From NCBI RefSeq assembly GCF_024721315.2, contig NZ_JANFAK020000082.1:1-38543 (forward strand): DNA of 38,543 nt, given 5' to 3'. The number at the start of each line of letters is the position of its first letter. Within the stretch, counting starts at the first letter, position 1. The notes below the pieces were generated by a model. The model saw only the letters and a program-made list of their open reading frames with translations, ran no database searches and had not been told where the DNA came from. Origin of the DNA: Streptomyces sp. Isolate_45 (GTDB lineage Bacteria > Actinomycetota > Actinomycetes > Streptomycetales > Streptomycetaceae). Below are positions 32,610 through 38,543 of the stretch, piece after piece. Position numbers and translations under genes: made by a program.

Positions 32610-35429
32610 ATGTCCGACCCCTTCGACAGACGGCACTTCCTGATCCTGTCCGCCGCCGCTGCGACGCCCGTGCTGCTGGGGCTCTCGACAACACCGGCCG
32701 CCGCTGCACCGGCCTCCCCGGCCGACCATCAGCAGTTCGAGGCCGCGCCGAGCCCGCGCGCGGAGCTCGGCCTCAACAACGGCTGGCGCTTCAAGCGCGG
32801 CGATGCGGCGGGAGCGGAACGGCCCGACTTCACCGACGGCCAGTGGGAGACGGTCGACGTGCCGCACGCGGTGCGGCTGGAACCGGTCGACGTCGGCGGC
32901 CGCAACTACCGCGGAATCGCTTGGTACCGGCGGCACTTCGTCGCAGACCCGGCGTACCGGGGGCGCCGGGTGTTCGTCCGGTTCGAAGGCGCGATGCAGG
33001 TCACCCGGGTCTGGCTCAACGGTGCGCTGCTGGGCGAGCACCAGGGCGGGTTCACTCCGTTCGTCTTCGACATCACCGACCGGCTGGTGATCGGGGCCGA
33101 GAACGTCCTGGCCGTACGGCTGGACAACACCGACAACCCGCTGGTCCCACCCGGCAAGCCGCAGGCAGGGATGGACTTCGACTACCTCGGCGGCCTCTAC
33201 CGCGAGGTGACCCTGACGGTCGTCGACCCACTGCACGTCAGCGATCCGGTCTTCGCGGGCAAGGTCGCGGGCGGCGGGGTGTTCGTGACGACTCCGGTGG
33301 TGACGCCGGCCTCGGCGTCTGTCGCGGTCACGACGGATGTGCGCAACGACGCGGCGGCGGCCGCGGAAGCCGCCGTGGTCTCCACGATCGTCGACGCGTC
33401 CGGCCGGGTGGTGGCGACGGCCACCGCCACGACTACCGTGCCGGGCGGCGGGGACCGTACCGTCACCCAGACTCTGACCGTCGCGGCGCCGGCTCTCTGG
33501 TCACCCGACAGCCCGGCCCTGTACGCGCTCCACACCGAGATCCACCGCGCGGGCATCGCGGTCGACCGCGTCACCACCCGGTTCGGCATCCGCACCCTCG
33601 CCTGGACGAAGACCGAGGGATTCGCCCTCAACGGCCGACCGCTGCTGATCAACGGCACCAACCGCGGCCACCAGGAGTACCCCTACGTCGGCTTCGCCGC
33701 GCCGGCCGCGCAGCAGCGCAGGGACGCCCGGCTGATCAAGGAGAGCGGCGCCAACTTCGTCCGCTCCGGCCACTACCAGCCGCACCCGGCGTTCCTCGAC
33801 GCCTGCGACGAACTCGGCCTGATGGTCATGGACTCCATCCCCGGCTGGCAGTACTGGAACGCCGACCCGAAGTTCCGGGAGAACTCGTACAACGACACCC
33901 GCATCATGATCAGACGCGACCGCAATCACCCCAGCGTCGTCCTGTGGGAGGTCTCGCTCAACGAGACCGCGGTGCCCGACGACTACTCCCGCCAGCAGGT
34001 GGCGATCACCCATGCCGAGTACCCCGGCGGCCAGGGCTTTGCCTACGGCGGCAACACCACCAACACCGGCACCATCTTCGACGTGCAGAACGCGCACACC
34101 CCCACCGACGGGCCCGCCGCCCTGATCTTCCGGGAGTACGGCGACTGGAGCTTCGGCGGCGAGAACAGCACCTCGCGGTCCACCAGAGCCGACGGCCAGG
34201 AGGCCATGCTGCTGGCCGCGGCCAACAAGCAGCAGTCCTACAGCGAGCTCCTCGTACCCGGGCGCTGGCCCGGTGCCACCCTCGCCGGCATCGCAACCTG
34301 GTCGGCGGTCGACTACAACCGCGGGCTCAACCAGCGGACCTGCTACTCCGGCCTGGTCGACCTCTTCCGCATCCCCAAGTTCGTCCACTACTTCTACCAG
34401 TCCCAGCGCGACCCGGCCCTCGTCCGAACCGACGTGGACTCCGGGCCGATGGTTCACATCGCGCACTGGTGGCGCAGCCCGTACACCAACGGTACCCAGG
34501 GAACCCGTCTCGGCCAGTTCACCTACACCGGCTTCTGGCGGTCCATCGGCCAGCGAAACGCCTTCACCAACACCCTCGGCAACCGTGTCACGCTGAGGTT
34601 CCGTGGCAACCGGATCAGGCTGCACGGCACCGTCAACCACCTCAACGGCATCGGTGCGGTCTCCGTCGACGGCGGCCCGGAGGTCGACGTCGACTACTAC
34701 AGTCCCGCCTTCGTCGACGACCGCACCGTCTGGACCAGTCCCCCACTCGTCCAGGGCGACCACACCCTGACGCTGCGGGTGACCGGCCGCAAGAACCCCG
34801 CGAGCGCCGACACCTGGGTCTCCCTGGTCGGCGCCGAAGTCACCTCCACCACCCGGGTGCCCGAGCAGATCAAGGTCTTCTCCAACTGCGACCGCATCCG
34901 CCTCTTCCTCGACGACACCCTGCTGGAGGAGCGCTCGCCCGACAGCGGCCCCTGGACAGCCCACATCCCTCACCCGCCCTTCACCTTCGCCGTCCCCGGC
35001 GGCCATGCCCCCGGCGCCCTGCGCGCCGACGGGGTGATCGGCGGACGCGTGGTCGCCTCGCACACCGTCCGCACCCCCGGCCGGGCCGAGCAGCTCGTCG
35101 TCGACGTCGACCTGCCCGAAGGAAGGCTGGTGGCCGATGGGGTCGAGTTCGCCGTCGTGCGGGCCTCGATCGTCGATGCGGCCGGCACCATCTCCCCGGT
35201 CACCGGGGAGCGGGTCACCTTCGCGGTCAGCGGCGCCGGCCGACTCGTCGGCACTTCCACCATCGGGGCCAACCCGGTACCCGTCCAGGCCGGAATCGCG
35301 GCAGCCCTGATCCGCTCGACCCACCAGGCCGGGAGCGTCACCGTCACCGCCACAGCTGCCGGACTCACCGCCGGCCGCACGACCTTCCGGACCGTTCCCG
35401 CCACCGCGGTCTCCGTGCCCACCCTCTGA
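32610..35429 (+). CDS. Tat-exported glycoside hydrolase family 2 enzyme
   Basis: This is a 939-residue secreted glycosidase, beta-galactosidase-like by architecture. ATG 32610 has a perfect AAGGAGG site. FDRRHFLILSAAAA is a twin-arginine signal; cleavage is near residue 33. Residues 50-205 are the sugar-binding jelly roll (LNNGWRFKRG, YRRHF, RVWLNGALLG); 210-330 the Ig-like domain; 335-620 the TIM barrel, with acid/base Glu E452 in WEVSLNE and candidate nucleophile E509 in FREYGDW. A beta-rich insert (about 650-770: VTLRFRGNRIRLHG, VDGGPEVDVDYYS) looks like a carbohydrate-binding domain. Ig-like modules end the protein. The GH27 gene 280 nt downstream and the AraF-like importer suggest galactan or arabinogalactan as target. 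Exact bond specificity is open. Confidence 0.88.
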   Translation: MSDPFDRRHFLILSAAAATPVLLGLSTTPAAAAPASPADHQQFEAAPSPRAELGLNNGWRFKRGDAAGAERPDFTDGQWETVDVPHAVRLEPVDVGGRNYRGIAWYRRHFVADPAYRGRRVFVRFEGAMQVTRVWLNGALLGEHQGGFTPFVFDITDRLVIGAENVLAVRLDNTDNPLVPPGKPQAGMDFDYLGGLYREVTLTVVDPLHVSDPVFAGKVAGGGVFVTTPVVTPASASVAVTTDVRNDAAAAAEAAVVSTIVDASGRVVATATATTTVPGGGDRTVTQTLTVAAPALWSPDSPALYALHTEIHRAGIAVDRVTTRFGIRTLAWTKTEGFALNGRPLLINGTNRGHQEYPYVGFAAPAAQQRRDARLIKESGANFVRSGHYQPHPAFLDACDELGLMVMDSIPGWQYWNADPKFRENSYNDTRIMIRRDRNHPSVVLWEVSLNETAVPDDYSRQQVAITHAEYPGGQGFAYGGNTTNTGTIFDVQNAHTPTDGPAALIFREYGDWSFGGENSTSRSTRADGQEAMLLAAANKQQSYSELLVPGRWPGATLAGIATWSAVDYNRGLNQRTCYSGLVDLFRIPKFVHYFYQSQRDPALVRTDVDSGPMVHIAHWWRSPYTNGTQGTRLGQFTYTGFWRSIGQRNAFTNTLGNRVTLRFRGNRIRLHGTVNHLNGIGAVSVDGGPEVDVDYYSPAFVDDRTVWTSPPLVQGDHTLTLRVTGRKNPASADTWVSLVGAEVTSTTRVPEQIKVFSNCDRIRLFLDDTLLEERSPDSGPWTAHIPHPPFTFAVPGGHAPGALRADGVIGGRVVASHTVRTPGRAEQLVVDVDLPEGRLVADGVEFAVVRASIVDAAGTISPVTGERVTFAVSGAGRLVGTSTIGANPVPVQAGIAAALIRSTHQAGSVTVTATAAGLTAGRTTFRTVPATAVSVPTL

Positions 35430-35445
35430 CCCGGCGGCCTCTGCT

Positions 35446-35535
35446 CCCGCCGACCGCCTTCGACGGTCGGTGGGCCGGGGGGAACCCGGAGCAATCGTGT
35501 CCTGGCCCCGGCGACGGGCGGCCCCGCCCGTCGCC
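35446..35535 (+). terminator. Two tandem hairpins after the GH2 gene
   Basis: Hairpin 1 (35446-35474) has an 11-bp stem with one G-U pair. Hairpin 2 (35510-35535) has a perfect 11-bp stem, GGCGACGGGCG with its complement, around GCCC. A third, smaller one (CGAGCC/GGCTCG) lies at 35574-35588. Together they should end most GH2 transcripts before the GH27 gene. Confidence 0.7.
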
Positions 35536-35708
35536 CGCCTCCGGGCTACGGAAGCCCCCCCACGTTGGCCGCCCGAGCCTTCGGCTCGCCGACCGCCCCC
35601 ACTCGCCGAGGAGCACCCCGGTTTCCGCTGCGGCAGCAGGTGCGCCTGCCCCCGACAGCTGTCCCACCACTGTTTCCCACAGCACCGCCGACCCACAGGA
35701 GATGCCCC

Positions 35709-37829
35709 ATGCCGTCCCGCACAACGTCCTGGCTCCGCAGATCGCTCTCGGCGCTCACCTCGTTCGCGCTGCTGGCCGGCGGCGCGGCGCTGACCGCGAC
35801 CGTCCAGCTGGCGGTCGCACCACCGGCGCTGGCCTTGGACAACGGCCTCGCTCTCACCCCGCCGATGGGCTTCAACAACTGGAACTCCACCCACTGCCGG
35901 GCCGAGTTCAACGAAGCGATGGTCAAAGGCATCGCCGACCTCTTCGTCAGCAAGGGCCTCAAGGAGGCCGGCTACCAGTACGTCAACCTCGACGACTGCT
36001 GGGCACTTCCCGCCCGCGACGCCTCCGGCAACCTGGTGCCCGACCCGGTGCGGTTCCCCAACGGCATCAAGGCCGTCGCCGACTACGTGCACGCCAAGGG
36101 CCTGAAGTTCGGCATCTACTCCAGCGCCGGCACCAAGACCTGCGACCCCCTGGGATTCCCCGGCGGACTCGGCCACGAACAGCGGGACGCCAATCTCTGG
36201 GCTTCCTGGGGCGTGGACTACCTCAAGTACGACAACTGCAACAACCAGGGCGTGGACGCCAAACTCCGCTACACGACCATGCGCGACGCGCTCAAAGCCA
36301 CCGGTCGGCCGATCCTGTTCAGCATCTGCGAGTGGGGCGCCAACCAGCCGTGGAACTGGGCGTCACCGGTCGGGAACGCCTGGCGCACCACCGGTGACAT
36401 CAACGACACCTGGGCCACCATGATCAGGATCGCTCACCGCAACCAGCAGTTCGCCGCCGCTGCGAAGCCCGGCGCCTGGAACGACCCGGACATGCTGGAG
36501 GTCGGCAACGGCGGCATGACCGACACCGAGTACCGCACCCATTTCAGCCTCTGGGCCCAGATGGCCGCCCCGCTGCTGATCGGAACCGATCTGCGGACCG
36601 CGAGCGCCGCGACCTTCGACATCCTGACGAACAGGGACGTCATAGCCGTCGACCAGGACCCGCTCGGCCGACAGGGCACCGTGGTCTCCTCAGCGGCCGA
36701 CAAGGTCGTGATGTCCAAGCCCCTGGCGGACGGCAGCCGTTCGGTCACCCTGACCAACGAGGGCACCACCGCCGCCACCATCTCCACCACCGCCCAGGCG
36801 GCCGGTCTCGCCGGGGCACCCTCGTACACCGTCAGAGACCTGTGGACCAAGCAGATCAGCACCACGGCCGGTGCCATCAGCGCCACCGTGCCCCCGCACG
36901 GCACCGTGATGCTCCGGGTCACCGCCGGTGGTGCGCCGAAGGCCGGGATGAACCGGCTCGGCGACCTGGCCTGGGCCGCCGCCACCAACGGCTGGGGCCC
37001 CGTCGAGCACGACCGCAGCAACGGCGAGACCGGCACCGCCGACGGCCGCCCGCTCACCGTTCGGGGAACCGTCTACGGCCGGGGTCTGGGCGTGCATGCC
37101 GGCAGCGACATCTCCTACCGCCTCGGCGGCACCTGCCGGAACATCACCGTGGACGTGGGGGTGGACGACGAGGTGAACGGGCGCGGCTCCGTCGTCTTCC
37201 AGATCTGGAAGGACGGCACCAAGGTCGCCGACAGCGGCGTTCTGACTGGCCGCGACCCGGCCAAGCGGCTCACGGCGGACTTGGCCGGCGCGGCTACCCT
37301 GCGCCTGGTGGTCACCGCCGCCGGCGACGGGATCGGCCACGACCACGCGGACTGGGCCGACCCCGGGCTGGCCTGCGGCGCCGGTCCGGGGGCCGGCACC
37401 CACCAGCTGGGCGACCTGGCTTGGTCCGCCGCCACCAACGGCTGGGGCCCCGTCGAGCGCAACCGCAGCAACGGAGGGACCGGCGCCGCCGACGGCCGCC
37501 CGCTCACCGTCCAGGGAGCCGCCTACGCCAAGGGGCTCGGGGTCCACGCCCGCAGCGAGATCACGTACTACCTCGGCGGCGACTGCACCGCGCTCCGCAC
37601 CGATGTGGGCGTGGACGACGAGGCCAAGGCCGGGGGTTCCGTGGTGTTCCAGATCTGGAAGGACGGCAGCAAGGCTGCCGACAGCGGCCCGCTCACCTAT
37701 CGGGACCAGGCGAGGAGGCTGACGGCGGACCTGACCGGCGCGCTCGAACTGCGCCTGGTGGTCACCGACGGCGGCGACGGCACGGCCTGGGACCACGCGG
37801 ACTGGGCCGCACCGCAGCTGGCCTGCTGA
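35709..37829 (+). CDS. Secreted GH27 alpha-galactosidase with two NPCBM domains
   Basis: This is a 706-residue secreted glycosidase. ATG 35709 has AGGAGA 7 nt upstream. Residues 1-43 are a signal peptide. Residues 47-315 are the GH27 TIM barrel: TPPMGFNNWNSTHC, YVNLDDCW (D95 and D96, which bind galactose in known alpha-galactosidases), nucleophile D175 in YLKYDNC, acid/base D230 in AWRTTGDIND, and WNDPDMLEVGNGG. A beta-sandwich (about 320-405) follows. Two NPCBM domains, each LGDLAWxAATNGWGPVE... to DHADWAxPxLAC, lie at about 417-557 and 567-706. The intact D-D pair favours alpha-galactosidase over the beta-L-arabinopyranosidases also found in GH27, but both remain possible. It acts outside the cell beside the GH2 enzyme. 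Confidence 0.9.
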   Translation: MPSRTTSWLRRSLSALTSFALLAGGAALTATVQLAVAPPALALDNGLALTPPMGFNNWNSTHCRAEFNEAMVKGIADLFVSKGLKEAGYQYVNLDDCWALPARDASGNLVPDPVRFPNGIKAVADYVHAKGLKFGIYSSAGTKTCDPLGFPGGLGHEQRDANLWASWGVDYLKYDNCNNQGVDAKLRYTTMRDALKATGRPILFSICEWGANQPWNWASPVGNAWRTTGDINDTWATMIRIAHRNQQFAAAAKPGAWNDPDMLEVGNGGMTDTEYRTHFSLWAQMAAPLLIGTDLRTASAATFDILTNRDVIAVDQDPLGRQGTVVSSAADKVVMSKPLADGSRSVTLTNEGTTAATISTTAQAAGLAGAPSYTVRDLWTKQISTTAGAISATVPPHGTVMLRVTAGGAPKAGMNRLGDLAWAAATNGWGPVEHDRSNGETGTADGRPLTVRGTVYGRGLGVHAGSDISYRLGGTCRNITVDVGVDDEVNGRGSVVFQIWKDGTKVADSGVLTGRDPAKRLTADLAGAATLRLVVTAAGDGIGHDHADWADPGLACGAGPGAGTHQLGDLAWSAATNGWGPVERNRSNGGTGAADGRPLTVQGAAYAKGLGVHARSEITYYLGGDCTALRTDVGVDDEAKAGGSVVFQIWKDGSKAADSGPLTYRDQARRLTADLTGALELRLVVTDGGDGTAWDHADWAAPQLAC
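36955..37826 (+). repeat. Tandem duplication encoding the two NPCBM domains
   Basis: About 36958-37374 and 37408-37826 are near-identical for long stretches; for example both contain GCCGCCACCAACGGCTGGGG and GCCGACGGCCGCCCGCTCAC. Identity at synonymous positions indicates recent duplication or gene conversion. Confidence 0.8.
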
Positions 37830-37936
37830 GGCAGGCCGACCCGAGCGGTGGCCGCGGCTGATCCGCAGGCCGGCCGGGGCCCGGCGCGAAGGCCTCCCCA
37901 ATCCCCCGCGTCCCGACCGCTCCCACCTCGTGCAAG

Positions 37937-37975
37937 ACCTCGGCCCGGCCCGCCCACCGGCGGCCGGGCCGAGGT
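37937..37975 (+). terminator. Terminator after the GH27 gene
   Basis: ACCTCGGCCCGGCC (37937-37950) and its exact complement (37962-37975) form a 14-bp stem with an 11-nt loop, 108 nt past the GH27 stop. Confidence 0.85.
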
Positions 37976-38043
37976 GTCGCCGCTTCGCACCGAGGCCCGG
38001 TCCGGGTGGGGCCGCACCTGGCCGGCGGCCTGCCGCCCCGTAC

Positions 38044-38451
38044 CCGTCGTTCCCCTAGCGACTGTCCGAAGCGTGCCCGAACCCGTACTCCCTGGCGGTG
38101 GATCCGACCGGGCCACGGCCTTGCTGTCGGACCCGGCCGGGCCGAGCGTCTGGACGGCTTCGGACCGGGTCTGCGCTGGGCTGCGGCGTGCCTTCGGCCT
38201 CCTCATCCACGAGTCGGACTGGTACGTGCTGCGACCGGCACCAGTCCCAAGGACTACCTCCTGCGTCGAAAGATCGAGCGTGCCCGGGAGTGGCTGGCCG
38301 CGGAGCCCGGTGCGAGTGTCACCACCATCGGGCACCTGCGGGTTCTCCTCCTCCCACAACTTCGCGCGGATCTACAGCCGCTACCGGCTCGAGGCCCCCC
38401 TCCGCGATACGTACGGAGCAGGCTCTCCCGACGGACGAGCAGACGCGCTGA
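38044..38451 (+). pseudogene. Degraded copy of the AraC regulator gene and its upstream region
   Basis: Three blocks match the intact locus at 16277-17467 in order. First, 38044-38115 matches its upstream region (TCGTTCCCCTAG, CCCTGGCGGTGGATCCGACC). Second, about 38110-38220 matches the middle of the coding region (encoding ATALLSDPAGPSVWTASDRV then GLRRAFGLL). Third, about 38225-38451 matches the C-terminal HTH (TSPKDYLLRRKIERAREWLA). About 560 nt are missing at the first joint, about 200 nt at the second. A 2-nt loss within the second HTH shifts the frame. It cannot make a working regulator. Confidence 0.85.
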
Positions 38452-38466
38452 CCCGTCGGCCCGACC

Positions 38467-38543
<77 letters not shown>

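Noticed and set aside
32426..36397. Open frame of over 1,300 codons overlapping GH2 and GH27
   Set aside because: It is an alternate phase of two well-defined enzymes; the protein is low-complexity Arg/Pro/Gly and has no domain.

Overview
The window is high-GC actinobacterial DNA, most likely Streptomyces or a close relative such as Kitasatospora. Three things point there: strong G/C bias at third codon positions; frequent GTG starts; and a typical gene repertoire (LAL regulator, GAF-SpoIIE phosphatase, RsbW-like kinase, Rpf/M23 wall enzymes, Tat-exported glycoside hydrolase, DasR-type operators). No rRNA, tRNA, CRISPR array, intact insertion sequence or biosynthetic cluster was seen. Both ends are homopolymer caps (poly-C at the left, poly-G at the right) that look like sequencing or assembly artefact, so usable sequence runs from about 73 to 38466.

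Left part (73-9900): a truncated MFS exporter converges on an Mrr-like restriction endonuclease. Next comes a scarred stretch with a broken tyrosine integrase and two diverged copies of an unidentified gene end, which flank a two-gene secreted cassette (YVTN beta-propeller plus collagen-like protein). Two secreted peptidoglycan enzymes follow (SLT transglycosylase, then Rpf-M23 fusion). A resolvase-fold protein lacking its catalytic residues converges with a small zinc-ribbon gene.

Middle (10061-26800): a stand-alone PTS IIA-Glc gene (crr) and a three-gene CUT1 sugar ABC operon diverge from a 1-kb spacer holding two DasR-type (dre) operators, which suggests joint control by amino-sugar signals. 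Then come an RsbW-like kinase, an AraC-family regulator, a remnant of a carbohydrate-binding module, a secreted protein of unknown function, a ROK sugar kinase, an MHS-type MFS transporter, a large LAL-type LuxR regulator and a GAF-SpoIIE phosphatase. The phosphatase lies 2 nt downstream of a second degenerate resolvase-fold gene.

Right part (27102-38451): a putative galactose/arabinose locus. An AraF/RbsA/RbsC-type importer reads leftwards. A Tat-exported GH2 enzyme and a GH27 alpha-galactosidase-like enzyme with two NPCBM domains read rightwards. The 1.7-kb spacer between them holds several perfect palindromes, including one dre-like core. Together these genes could release galactosides or arabinosides outside the cell and import the sugars. 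The end of the window carries a degraded copy of the AraC gene with its upstream region.
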